24,461 bases of DNA from Nostoc commune NIES-4072 (lineage in GTDB: Bacteria; Cyanobacteriota; Cyanobacteriia; Cyanobacteriales; Nostocaceae), in assembly GCF_003113895.1 (NCBI RefSeq), contig NZ_BDUD01000005.1, forward strand, positions 1 to 24,461. Direction: 5' to 3'. The translations under genes were made by a program, and so were the position numbers. The notes beneath the pieces are model-generated. The model saw nothing but the letters and a program-made list of their open reading frames with translations. It was not told where the DNA came from and searched no databases. This document shows positions 12,922-21,399 of the stretch, piece by piece (position 1 is the stretch's first letter; each line of letters starts with the position of its first letter).

Positions 12922-15900
12922 TGTTGACCACACAACAAGCACTCGCCTCCTTTGATATTCGCAATTTTGTAGACCAGTTAGAACCAGCCAAAGAGAAAAA
13001 TAAATACATCTGCCCAGCTTGCGGTGGCCATAACTTAGGCATCAACCCTAGTAATGGTAAATACCAGTGTTTTAATAACTGCCAATGCCCTGATATCAGA
13101 GAAGCAATCAAACCTTGGAGTGAGGTAGTAGAAGAGAACAAACTTGGTTACACGCAACAATTGGGACGAATCCCAGTTAAGGCGAAAAAACCAGCAGCAC
13201 TACCCAAAGTTTTAAAGCTAGACCCAGCAGAGTTAAGAATATGCAGGTTGAGGAGTGAAATCAGCACACCACAACCCGTAACACCCGATTTCATTCCCAA
13301 GTCCGTCACCTTCAAGCTATCGGATGATGGAGCCACACCGAAAGAATTAAAACAAATTACCGTTATTGAATACGACTATGGCAACGGGCGCAAATCGCAC
13401 AGATTTGAATGCCCTTGTGCAGCCTTAGACAAAGGCAGAGTCAAAACATTCTCAGTCAGCAGAATTGACCCCACAACCAATAAAACTACATGGAAGAAAG
13501 AAGGTTATTGGCCTGCTTACAAACAAGACGAAGCAATCGAAATTATCAAATCCACAGATGGCATCCCGGTACTGTTAGCCCATGAAGGGGAAAAGTGCGT
13601 AGAAGCTACCAGATTGGAAGCTATAGCCAGCATTACTTGGGTGGGGAACTGCTCTGACGGTGACATCGGAAAATCCTTGACCCAAATCAAGCATTCTACG
13701 GGTAAAGATTTTTTACTAGCTTATTGCGTGGATCATGATGAAACTGGATGGAAGAAGCAAGAGCGAATTAAAGAGGTTTGCGCCCAAGCCGGAGTAGCTT
13801 TTGTTGCCATCGACTTGCTTAAAATCAAACCGGATCTGCAAAATAAAGGAGATGTAGCAGATATTTTGGAATCGGGCATGACAGGCGATGAATTAGCGAA
13901 TTTACTGTTAAAGCAGATAGAAGAAATTACAGCAGATGCTCAATCATCATCAGAAAATGTAGACTCAGTAGACGTTGCTAATTTCGACTCAGAGCCAGAC
14001 AGCACATTCCTGCAAAAAGGTTTTAACACCCTTTACGGCGATCGCAAATGGATTTGTGCAGATGGCCTGCTGCATTGCTGGGATGGCTTGCACTACCAAC
14101 ACTCACCTGATTCAGTTGAGCGTCCACGCATTACGAGTTATTGCAATTCGTATCAAGTTATTAAGAAAACTGGCAAGAACTTTGTCATTACCCACCCTTA
14201 CGCCAAGCCAAGCAAGGTAAGAGAGTTGCTGGAGTGGGTGAAGCTGCGAGTAGAAATTGACCCGCGATTACTTAACCCACCAGGGGTTAACTGTACTAAT
14301 GGCGTGTTAGGTGTTGATTGGGCAGGCCCCAAACCAGAGCCAGTTTTAGAAGAACACGACCCAGACAAACACTTTTTTACATATCCGCCATTAGTCAAGT
14401 ATGACCCCCAAGCAGACCCCAGACATTGCGATCGCTTACTGTCATGTTTAGACTCCCCTCAACAACAAGTTTTATTAAGAAACCTGGGGGCGAGTCTCGA
14501 TCTAAAGGAAGTCCGCAAGCGTAGAGGACGGGAATCTAAGCTACTACTGGCCTGTGGATTGGGTTCAAATGGTAAAGATTCCATCCGGGAGGTAGTATCT
14601 ATCATTTACGGTGAGCAAGGCATGACCAGCTGTTCCTTAGCTGACTTTGCTGCTTATGATGAAGGACGGAAATTTTCACTCTTTCCCTTGGTCAACAGTC
14701 GGGTGAATTGGGCTTCTGAAAATCCACAAACAGCACGACTAGATAAAATTCAATCGCTCAAACTCTTTGCCACTGGTAACGTCTTACACTCAGAGCGCAA
14801 GGGGAAAGACCATATCGAATTTAGCCCCGAAGGGATCGGTATCTTCAACTTGAATGAAACCCCGGCACTGCACGGCACAATTCAAGCAATTACTGACCGC
14901 ATCGCAGCCCTAGTTTTTAGCAAAACATTTAAGTCAAATCCAGACCCAAACAACCCAAACGAGTTACTAGCAGACCCTCGATTCTCTTATGATTTGGATT
15001 TTGTGCGTGAGTGTGTGGCCCCAGCATTTTTAAATAAGATGATTGCTGGGCTACAGGCATTGATAGAAGAGGGGATTGACTATAGCTGTACTCAGCAAGC
15101 ATTAGAGGATATTCAAGCCGAAAACTCTCACTTATTCCAATTTTCTAAAGATACAGGGCTGGGTTACAAGTCGGATGCCATCGTCACAGCATTTGACCTG
15201 TGGTCACGCCTAGAAAATTGGTACATCGACAACGGTACTTTGTCCTTTGATGAATCCAGCACTGGCAAGGTAAAAGCGATTTGGCAGGAACAGTCCAAGC
15301 CGAGTGATAAAACAGTTAAGGCGATTAACCAAGTCATAGCCAGATTTAAAACACTATTCCCCAAAGCCAAGTTAGTAACCGTCCCCCACCCATCCGGGAA
15401 ACGGAAGTTACAGGCACTGCAAGGAATTAGTTTTAATGATGTGCCAATGTCAATAACTGACACACCCATAGCAATAAGCTCTAATTCCACAGCAGATCCA
15501 CCCCAACTGCCACACCAAGAAATCCTTAGAAATCAAGACTTCCACACCAACCACACCAGTTTAGGAGATTTAGAAAAAAAATCAACTACGGAATTAAACA
15601 CCTCGTCAAACATTGACTTAAACATTGAATTAAACACTGACTCGTCAGACCAAAATCAAATCACTCACACCAATGTTTCACCTGCTAATAAGGAGAATGA
15701 CTCTAAATTGGTGTGGGTGGTGTGCGATAACGTGGCACCAAGCACTACAGCAGATTTAGGTGGTGTGTCAACTGCTGTGCCAGATGAGCTTATTGCTATG
15801 CCAAACAGCTTATTGACAATGGAAGTGGCAGAGGAGCAAGCGATCGATGATTTAGCAGGAGTCTGTCCACAAGGTGATGTGGCGGTGTTACAGCAAGAAA

Positions 15901-16148
15901 CCAATGTTCAACAGGAACAAGAGCCGAATGGTGACACCTGTGACACCCTCCTCAATGCAGGTGGAACGGATGAAGTTATCGCTAATGCTGAACTGATTAG
16001 GGAGAGCATTGAAGATCAGTCGTGGGAGATGATTGATGAACTGTTAGAAGAGTGGACTGATGAATTTAAATCTGCTGTTTGGAAAGAGTTGACACCAGAA
16101 GAACGCAAGACAGTTAAACAACTAAAGCGAGGTAACACCAATGAATGA
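12921..16148 (+). CDS. plasmid replication primase-helicase (zinc finger, TOPRIM-like, superfamily 3 helicase)
   Basis: A 1075-residue protein; GGAGG lies 9 nt before ATG 12921. Residues 31-56 hold a zinc ribbon (CPAC at 31-34, CFNNCQC at 50-56) as in primases. A TOPRIM/DUF3854-like segment follows, with the glutamate in HEGEK (about 221-225) and the acidic DHD at 271-273. From about 360 comes a D5-N-like region and then a superfamily 3 helicase: Walker A GLGSNGKDS with its lysine near 552, and WASENPQTARLDKIQSLK and IGIFNLNETP motifs after it. Residues about 850-1020 are a low-complexity Asn/Thr/Ser linker. The last 55 (SWEMIDELLEEWTDEF, LTPEERKTVKQL) form a helical C-terminal domain. It should unwind and prime the plasmid origin, probably the iterons at 18840-19057. 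Confidence 0.88.
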   Translation: MLTTQQALASFDIRNFVDQLEPAKEKNKYICPACGGHNLGINPSNGKYQCFNNCQCPDIREAIKPWSEVVEENKLGYTQQLGRIPVKAKKPAALPKVLKLDPAELRICRLRSEISTPQPVTPDFIPKSVTFKLSDDGATPKELKQITVIEYDYGNGRKSHRFECPCAALDKGRVKTFSVSRIDPTTNKTTWKKEGYWPAYKQDEAIEIIKSTDGIPVLLAHEGEKCVEATRLEAIASITWVGNCSDGDIGKSLTQIKHSTGKDFLLAYCVDHDETGWKKQERIKEVCAQAGVAFVAIDLLKIKPDLQNKGDVADILESGMTGDELANLLLKQIEEITADAQSSSENVDSVDVANFDSEPDSTFLQKGFNTLYGDRKWICADGLLHCWDGLHYQHSPDSVERPRITSYCNSYQVIKKTGKNFVITHPYAKPSKVRELLEWVKLRVEIDPRLLNPPGVNCTNGVLGVDWAGPKPEPVLEEHDPDKHFFTYPPLVKYDPQADPRHCDRLLSCLDSPQQQVLLRNLGASLDLKEVRKRRGRESKLLLACGLGSNGKDSIREVVSIIYGEQGMTSCSLADFAAYDEGRKFSLFPLVNSRVNWASENPQTARLDKIQSLKLFATGNVLHSERKGKDHIEFSPEGIGIFNLNETPALHGTIQAITDRIAALVFSKTFKSNPDPNNPNELLADPRFSYDLDFVRECVAPAFLNKMIAGLQALIEEGIDYSCTQQALEDIQAENSHLFQFSKDTGLGYKSDAIVTAFDLWSRLENWYIDNGTLSFDESSTGKVKAIWQEQSKPSDKTVKAINQVIARFKTLFPKAKLVTVPHPSGKRKLQALQGISFNDVPMSITDTPIAISSNSTADPPQLPHQEILRNQDFHTNHTSLGDLEKKSTTELNTSSNIDLNIELNTDSSDQNQITHTNVSPANKENDSKLVWVVCDNVAPSTTADLGGVSTAVPDELIAMPNSLLTMEVAEEQAIDDLAGVCPQGDVAVLQQETNVQQEQEPNGDTCDTLLNAGGTDEVIANAELIRESIEDQSWEMIDELLEEWTDEFKSAVWKELTPEERKTVKQLKRGNTNE

Positions 16149-16395
16149 GCCTGTTAATTCTCCACGAGTCTTAAAAATGCACCCGGAGATGGGATATTTG
16201 GCTGATGAACAGATGGATGCAGATCGTGAATGGTTTTTTCATCATCCCTTCGCCACCAAGTATTACCGCAAGCCTTTTGAATCGGAAGTAATAGAGTTTT
16301 GTGAACTTGAACCAGGACGAAAACTCAAAAAAATCCTGGTAACAAAGGTGAGTGAAGGCGCAAGATCCAGAAGACCGATTTTTTATGATGCCTAA
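16141..16395 (+). CDS. small hypothetical protein coupled to the primase
   Basis: An 84-residue protein whose ATG overlaps the end of the primase gene by 8 nt, with GAGG 8 nt upstream. It is aromatic- and acidic-rich (ADEQMDADREWFFHHPFATK, YYRKPFESEVIEF) with a basic second half (GRKLKKILVTKVSEGARSRR). No membrane segment or known motif. Coupling suggests a replication accessory role. Family not recognised. Confidence 0.6.
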   Translation: MNEPVNSPRVLKMHPEMGYLADEQMDADREWFFHHPFATKYYRKPFESEVIEFCELEPGRKLKKILVTKVSEGARSRRPIFYDA

Positions 16396-16432
16396 CTCAG
16401 ATGGAAAACCATGAATATAAGGCTGCTAACAG

Positions 16433-16640
16433 GAATGGCACTAAGAAAAAGCTGAAAGGTTTGCCTGGAGTGGGTGTGGGAGGTGTGGGAGGTGTGGGAG
16501 GTAGTGTGTTGCTCCCAAGCGATAGATGCCGCACCCATTCTCTATTCCTCCTCATTCTCCCCACACTCCCCACACTCCCCACACCTCCCACACTCAAAAG
16601 CCTTACAAATAATGGATTCGCCGTTATCTTAGTGCCATTC
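16433..16640. mobile_element. 208-bp MITE-like element with 14-bp terminal inverted repeats and 11-bp target duplication
   Basis: The left end GAATGGCACTAAGA (16433-16446) and right end TCTTAGTGCCATTC (16627-16640) are perfect inverted complements. They are directly flanked, with no extra base, by the same 11-mer GCTGCTAACAG at 16422-16432 and 16641-16651. That is the signature of a transposed non-autonomous element. The interior has tandem GTGTGGGAG units at about 16475-16501 and their complement (CCCACACTCC units) at about 16559-16595, so it can fold into a long hairpin. It encodes no transposase; open frames through it on both strands are low-complexity by-products. It sits between the primase-linked small gene and the helicase gene. 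Confidence 0.8.
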
Positions 16641-16858
16641 GCTGCTAACAGCAATACCTGTCTCCATTAAAATCAATTTCGATTTGATGCCATTAAGAGA
16701 AATTTTCCTTATGCGTCAATAATCTCAACGTTCAGCTTGAGGATGATGTTAATAGTGCCCCATCATTCAAGGTTGGCTTATGCGTTGTGTCTGAAAATTT
16801 CCCTTTTTTGGGAAGTATAAAGTAGATAAGGAGAGCATTAAAGCACTCAGTTGAGCTT

Positions 16859-18754
16859 ATGAAGCTGCGAGACTATCAGGAGATTTGTAAAGCGAAAATT
16901 GAAGCCAACTGGCGCAAAGGTAGTCACAAGCAATTAGCTGTGATGCCAACAGGCGCAGGCAAGACAGTTTTATTTGCTGCACTGGCTAGCGAATTTACTC
17001 GTAAAAACCAAGGAGTGTTAGTCGTAGCCCACCGAGAAGAACTAATTATCCAAGCTGCCGAGAAGCTGGCAGCAGCAACCGGAATTATTCCAGGAATCAT
17101 CAAAGCTGGATATAAACCGAATGTTGATGCACCAATTCAAGTTGGCAGTATTCAAACTTTGGCACGTCGTCAAAAATATCCCGAAGCTAATTTAATCATC
17201 ATTGATGAAGCACACCACGCGGCATCAAACAGCTATCGTCAATTGATTGCTCAGTATCCAGATGCCCAAATTTTAGGAGTGACCGCAACCCCCCAAAGAA
17301 TTGATGGTTATGGTTTTGAGGACTTGTTTGAAAAACTGGTTGTTGGTGCTACAACTGGGCAGTTGATAGCAGAGGGACACTTGTGTAAATTCAAAATGAT
17401 TGGGGGTTTTGCCAAACTGGGATTGTTCACCCCAAAGGGTAGAGATTTTACAATCAAAGAATTAGAACGGGCTGCAACCAAGATAAAACCTGAAGATGTG
17501 GTGAAATGCTGGCAAGATTATTGTTTTGGGAAAAAAACTGTTGTCTTTGCAGTTAACGTGTCTCATAGTCAGGCGATAGCCGAACAGTTTCAAAAAAACG
17601 GCATAGCTGCGGAGCATCTCGATGGGGAAACACCCACGGGTGAACGCAAAGCGATTTTAGAAAGATTTAGAACAGGTTCAACGCAGATCATAAGCAACTG
17701 TGGGATATTAACCGAGGGCTTTGATTGCCCAGACATTGATGTGGTGCAATGTGCTAGACCTACAACTTCAATTAGCTTGTGGCTACAAATGCTTGGGCGT
17801 GCGCTGCGACCATCTCCAGGTAAGGAGTATGCGATTTTAGTTGACCAGACTGACAATTGGTATAGGCTGGGTACACCTGACCAACATCGGCATTGGAGCC
17901 TCAAGCCAGAATCAGTAGATAAGAATTCGCCAGGAGTACGCAATTGTGGGTACTGCCATCACGTTTTCAAGCCGATGGAGGCAAGAATCACTAGCAAAGT
18001 GGTCTGGAATCCTCGGAGTGAAACTTTTGAAACCCTCTTAACTACACCGTGCCCCAATTGCAGTAAACCTGTAACTTGGCAACTAATTTCAAGCAGTGAT
18101 ATTACCCCGAATCAGGAGAAGAAAGAGGAATTTGATCTAGAGGTGGAGTACCGGGAAATTCCTTCAGAATGTCGGTTCGAGATCCTTGAGCAGATAGTGA
18201 AAATTCGCAAATTAGGCAGTAGATTCAAGAATCTCCCAAACCGGGAAAAAAAGTTTATCCATTCGTTAACTGAACTGATCCATCAACAATCTGATATTCA
18301 GCTAGCAGAAATTAGAGTAGCACTAGATATTCTAGAAATTGGTTTTTCACCGACAGAAATTTTGGCTCATGCGCTTTTAGTTCCCTTGTGCCAATTAGCG
18401 GCATATAACAATTGGTATCAGATAGAGAGGCTGATGAAGGGTAGGACAGGAGATATTAAAAAGCTGATCTGGGATATGTTACCTAAGCACTACCAGAAGA
18501 AAATACACCAGCTAAAAAAGGATCTTGCTGAAAAACCAACGCCATCAGCGATCTTATCCCAGGTAACTTTCAAAGTAGGTGATCCGGTAGCCGCCGCCGC
18601 GACTAACGATTTGAAATACTTGTGGCACGGTGTAGTCGAGGAGGTTTCGGACGACGGCTCAGAGGTGTTTGTTTTTTGGCAGTCAAGCCAAGGAACAGCC
18701 ACAAGTTCTTATGAGATACATGAGGCATCTTACTTGCGTCGGCTTTTTATCTAG
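16859..18754 (+). CDS. superfamily 2 DEAH-type helicase
   Basis: A 631-residue protein. The first two thirds are a complete SF2 helicase of the type III restriction/UvrB-like class: Q-motif-like LRDYQ, Walker A MPTGAGKT at 29-36, DEAH at 116-119, TAT motif VTATPQR near 141, and helicase-C motifs NCGILTEGFDCPDI and LQMLGRALRPS (about 279-317). A zinc-binding pair follows (CGYC near 362, CPNC near 398). The C-terminal 230 residues are helical and end in a small beta-rich SH3-like segment (KVGDPVAAAATND, then HGVVEEVSDDGSEVFVFW). Likely a plasmid replication or recombination helicase, lying directly before the iteron array. The 16652-16858 leader is non-coding and probably holds its promoter; the Shine-Dalgarno is weak. 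Confidence 0.9.
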   Translation: MKLRDYQEICKAKIEANWRKGSHKQLAVMPTGAGKTVLFAALASEFTRKNQGVLVVAHREELIIQAAEKLAAATGIIPGIIKAGYKPNVDAPIQVGSIQTLARRQKYPEANLIIIDEAHHAASNSYRQLIAQYPDAQILGVTATPQRIDGYGFEDLFEKLVVGATTGQLIAEGHLCKFKMIGGFAKLGLFTPKGRDFTIKELERAATKIKPEDVVKCWQDYCFGKKTVVFAVNVSHSQAIAEQFQKNGIAAEHLDGETPTGERKAILERFRTGSTQIISNCGILTEGFDCPDIDVVQCARPTTSISLWLQMLGRALRPSPGKEYAILVDQTDNWYRLGTPDQHRHWSLKPESVDKNSPGVRNCGYCHHVFKPMEARITSKVVWNPRSETFETLLTTPCPNCSKPVTWQLISSSDITPNQEKKEEFDLEVEYREIPSECRFEILEQIVKIRKLGSRFKNLPNREKKFIHSLTELIHQQSDIQLAEIRVALDILEIGFSPTEILAHALLVPLCQLAAYNNWYQIERLMKGRTGDIKKLIWDMLPKHYQKKIHQLKKDLAEKPTPSAILSQVTFKVGDPVAAAATNDLKYLWHGVVEEVSDDGSEVFVFWQSSQGTATSSYEIHEASYLRRLFI

Positions 18755-18839
18755 AAGATTGTTGACCACTATCGTATTGAGGTGTGCGGTAGAGAGTTCG
18801 TCTGAAAAAACTTCGCATACGAACTAAAAACTTACCCCA

Positions 18840-19057
18840 ATGGCAGAATTATGGCAAAAAAAAGGAATTTCATCAAACTGGCTAAATTATGGCATTTCAA
18901 TGGCATTTGAATGGCAAATTTCTGGCATTTCAATGGAATTTTAAAAACTCATTTCTCAACAAGCTCAGACTGTTGAGAAATGGATGTAGTTTTGGCAGAA
19001 TTATGGCATTTGAATGGCATCTCAATGGCACACCAATGGCAAATCAATGGAAAATGA
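18840..19057. repeat. candidate replication origin: two arrays of 11-bp iterons (consensus ATGGCATTTsA)
   Basis: Repeats with core ATGGCA start at 18840 and 18851, with a degenerate copy at 18862. After a 5-base slip they restart at 18878, 18889, 18900, 18911, 18922 and 18933. After a 12-bp palindrome they resume at 18992, 19003, 19014, 19025, 19036 and 19047. Within each array the spacing is exactly 11 bp, close to one helical turn. Around 14-15 copies lie after the replication helicase and before the oppositely oriented DUF3991 gene. This is the best oriV candidate in the window. A 62-codon frame across it is a by-product of the repeat. The rest of 18755-19278 is AT-rich and non-coding. Confidence 0.75.
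18950..18982. repeat. 12-bp perfect palindrome between the iteron arrays
   Basis: CATTTCTCAACA (18950-18961) and TGTTGAGAAATG (18971-18982) are exact complements with a 9-nt loop, AGCTCAGAC. It sits centrally between the two 11-bp arrays, so the origin-like region is nearly symmetric. It may be a strand-opening or primer site. Confidence 0.75.
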
Positions 19058-19086
19058 CAGAAATTCTGCATTTTTAACTATCACAG

Positions 19087-19118
19087 TGATATTATGCTCC
19101 GAGAAAAGAATAATATCA
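19087..19118. terminator. AT-rich inverted repeat with T-run
   Basis: TGATATTAT (19087-19095) and ATAATATCA (19110-19118) are perfect complements with a 14-nt loop, followed by TTTTTT on the plus strand. It could terminate plus-strand transcription leaving the iterons, or be part of the AT-rich unwinding element. Confidence 0.5.
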
Positions 19119-19278
19119 TTTTTTGACGCACAGTACGCCATCTTTGGCGGAAAGTTTTTTTGAGCGAAAAGTGACGATTTAAGTAAATTTCAAATCACTT
19201 GAATCAAAATTAACTACTAAAAAACTACTTTTATGCTACAAGGTGGGACTGTACAGTTCACTACTAGAACGCCAACTT

Positions 19279-20565
19279 TTAAAGACTCAATTCATCATCC
19301 TGCTCCTGCTGTTGCTGTTGCTGCTGCTGTTGCCTTAACTGCTGCCCATAATCGAGTAGCTGCTGATTCCAATCGTCAGCTTTGCACTTGAGGCGCTTGG
19401 ACTGTGGCAGTAGTTCCTTGGTAGCCCGTGCAGCTGCATTGCCAGCATCATCCGAGTCAAAAGCCACTTGTACATTAGGAATATTCTGCAATTGCTCTAC
19501 TGGTAAGCTTTTGGGATTATCTACCGCCATGTACAAAGTTCTATTGGGTGGCACGTCGCCTAAGCGCTGATATTCCAACATGGCAAAAGACACGGCATCA
19601 ATGGGCGATTTTAAAAGCACCACTTTCTCTACAGGTGAAGTTGGCTGTCCGCCTAAGCGAAAGTAAAACCAGCCCTCACGCCGCTTAGTCCCTTTCTCGT
19701 AACCTTTGAAAGTGTTGTTTTCTCCCCGTGTCCCCCGCAGAAATGCTCCTAATGCCTGGGGTTCTTCGCTAAGATTCCGCATGACGAACACAGCGTTTTG
19801 TTGGGCATCAGCGTAAACCAGCCCCCTCTTACGCAGAACTTCCACAAAGTTTTCAGGTATTCCCCGCTTCTGGGTGAGGTAGTTGTAAACCTCTATCCAC
19901 TTGCTTTTATCCTCAACTGGTAGCCTGAATTTGTCGCGTGGTTCTAACTGGATAATTTCAGCAGTCACTTGACGACTTTTTGCGATCGCTGCCCCAATAG
20001 CCCCAGCTTCACCAAATCGCTCATGTAACCAGACGACCGCCTGCCGTACATTGCAATTGTTAACGTGCATCACCAAGTCAATCGCACCACCTGATCCCTT
20101 CTGCTGTTCGGGTGCAAAGTCGTAGAATTTGGGCCCATCTATATTAATGATGTGTCCGTGACCCTTCCATTTTCCTTCCTCGTGGTGTAGCCCCAACTCC
20201 CAGGCGACATCCTCTAAGGCCAAGTCGCGCAGTTGTTGGGTTTTCAATTCCAGCTCGCGCACAATTTCTTCTAGCCGTTCTCGTTCCTTCTCGCTGGCTC
20301 TTGCCCGTTGCTCTGCCCTCTCCAATCGCTCTGCCATAAAGGAACGGTCAGCCAGTTGGTGGTTAATCGCTTGAAAGTGTTCATCAGACTGAATCCTGGC
20401 AACGTAATTTCTAGCTGATTCAAATGGTGTGGGTGCTAAATGGTTATTTGTAATGACTGCGGTCAGTGGTTCACTGTTAACGGCTTGGTAATATTCCTTT
20501 ACTTTGGTGTGGGTTGCCTTACTGCCTGGTGCGAAAATACGCCCAAAAGCACCTCTAGGGTACAT
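19279..20565 (-). CDS. DUF3991 and TOPRIM domain protein, mobilisation- or primase-associated
   Basis: A 428-residue protein from ATG 20565; a TTG 48 nt upstream is in frame but lies inside the large palindrome. Residues about 76-117 form a highly charged coiled coil (RLERAEQRARASEKERERL). A CHC2-like segment lacking zinc cysteines comes next (KFYDFAPEQQKGSGGAIDLV), then DUF3991 (about 225-300: YLTQKRGIPENFVEVLRKRG), then a TOPRIM-like domain with KSPIDAVS near 319 and DSDDAG near 370. The usual first glutamate of TOPRIM appears replaced by lysine, so catalysis is doubtful. The tail is a polyGln run from a CTG-type repeat. In related plasmids such domains are often fused behind a relaxase; none is present here. 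Possibly a truncated mobilisation protein. Confidence 0.75.
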   Translation of the reverse strand: MYPRGAFGRIFAPGSKATHTKVKEYYQAVNSEPLTAVITNNHLAPTPFESARNYVARIQSDEHFQAINHQLADRSFMAERLERAEQRARASEKERERLEEIVRELELKTQQLRDLALEDVAWELGLHHEEGKWKGHGHIINIDGPKFYDFAPEQQKGSGGAIDLVMHVNNCNVRQAVVWLHERFGEAGAIGAAIAKSRQVTAEIIQLEPRDKFRLPVEDKSKWIEVYNYLTQKRGIPENFVEVLRKRGLVYADAQQNAVFVMRNLSEEPQALGAFLRGTRGENNTFKGYEKGTKRREGWFYFRLGGQPTSPVEKVVLLKSPIDAVSFAMLEYQRLGDVPPNRTLYMAVDNPKSLPVEQLQNIPNVQVAFDSDDAGNAAARATKELLPQSKRLKCKADDWNQQLLDYGQQLRQQQQQQQQQEQDDELSL

Positions 20566-20625
20566 AACGACAGTCGTTTGACAGTCATCGGGGTTTTGGA
20601 CAATGACTGTCAAACGACTGTCGTT
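20566..20625. repeat. 23-bp perfect inverted repeat at the start of the DUF3991 gene (oriT- or operator-like)
   Basis: The arms 20566-20588 and 20603-20625 are perfect complements around a 14-nt spacer (CGGGGTTTTGGACA). Each arm holds two direct GACAGTC units 11 bp apart, and another TTTGACAGTCAT-like copy lies near 20668. Similarity extends imperfectly outward to about 20530 and 20666, where the right side encodes, on the plus strand, a broken copy of the same start peptide (DCQTTVVWYSRG versus DCQTTVVMYPRG). It is thus an inverted duplication that may serve as oriT or operator. Confidence 0.75.
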
Positions 20626-20983
20626 TGGTACAGTAGAGGGGTACTAGGGGTGGTTTACGGCGTATTTTGACAGTCATGGAAATTTGGTATCAATCAACAC
20701 GATGGCTTACCCATAATCCCCTCTAATTCGGTAGGAATACAGGACATGGAGCAACCTAATTTAGAAGTGCTTTCGATTAAGCGCAAAACAGGGGTAAATT
20801 TTTTTTGTGGATTTTGTTTTCTTAATGTTGAGTCTTGGTTCTGTTTCAAGGGGAATGCTCAACGTTGACTTTCAAAGTGAACAACTACGATAGCCAAGCG
20901 CGATCGCGCATCTTGTGGTCAACCTAATCCAAGATAGAATCAGGAACGAAAAAATTAAATTGATGATGAGCCAGGGGTAAGGT
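20626..20983 (+). other. intergenic region, no convincing gene
   Basis: A 358-bp stretch between the palindrome and the next gene. It holds a 40-codon open frame at 20746-20868 (MEQPNLEVLSIKRKTG, then Cys- and Phe-rich) with AGGA only 5 nt upstream, which I do not accept as a gene. A 10-bp palindrome TCAACGTTGA lies at 20859-20868 and a HIP1-type site near 20902. The promoter of the 20984 gene is probably in its last 100 bp. Confidence 0.5.
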
Positions 20984-21310
20984 ATGGAAGCCAAAAGCGA
21001 AGTGACAATAAAATTTAGTGGCGAACTACCAACAGCCACACCAGCCGAGAACAAGAAAGTTGCAATCGAGTTGACTGATCAGAACGGTATAGTCTTCACT
21101 GCTCAAGTTAATGCTAAAAGTTGGCGGAAGGCTGAAACTAGCGCCTCAGAATTTGCAGACTGGGCTGGGGCTGTATCGGGCAAGCTTGGCCAACGCACAG
21201 AGAACGGGTTTGAAGTCCTTGATGCCGGAATTCAAATTTTTGAGAAAAAAGCAAAGGAAGTCAAACCAGACGTGGGCGCTGCTGTAGCGGAAGCTGGCGC
21301 TTCTTCATAG
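20984..21310 (+). CDS. small conserved cyanobacterial protein (FinO-like annotated type)
   Basis: A 108-residue protein; AAGGT lies just before ATG 20984. The core KVAIELTDQNGIVFTAQVNAK, then KSWRKAETSASEFADWAGAV, SGKLGQRTENGFEVL and IQIFEKK, fits a small cyanobacterial family that I recall being labelled fertility-inhibition FinO-like on sequence grounds. I see no basic FinO/ProQ RNA-binding domain, so the label should be taken with caution. The C-terminus is Ala-rich. The gene is followed 89 nt on by another conserved cyanobacterial gene and then a third, suggesting a functional set. Confidence 0.55.
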   Translation: MEAKSEVTIKFSGELPTATPAENKKVAIELTDQNGIVFTAQVNAKSWRKAETSASEFADWAGAVSGKLGQRTENGFEVLDAGIQIFEKKAKEVKPDVGAAVAEAGASS

Positions 21311-21399
21311 ACAGATTTTCTGTCGCGTTTCGGTTTTCTTTAAAGGCGATCGCTTTTCCAAAGGTTAGTGTTCTCATATATATATTCAAGATTGTCAGC

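Noticed and set aside
16397..16670. Pro/Thr- and Gly/Val-rich frames on both strands
   Set aside because: They run through the tandem G-rich/C-rich blocks of the mobile element and come from the repeat, not from a gene.
18795..18825. AGTTCGT/ACGAACT hairpin after the helicase gene
   Set aside because: Seven-bp stem with long loop and no T-run on the coding strand; too weak to call a terminator.
18889..19077. 62-codon plus-strand frame with repeated MAFQWHLNG peptide
   Set aside because: The peptide is translation of the 11-bp iterons; no ribosome site.
19300..19335. CTG-type trinucleotide run as an unstable repeat locus
   Set aside because: Short and imperfect (CTG/TTG mixed), encoding the polyGln tail; an ordinary coding feature.
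20746..20868. 40-codon Cys/Phe-rich frame
   Set aside because: Ribosome site too close and sequence unlike a stable protein; recorded only as part of the intergenic region.
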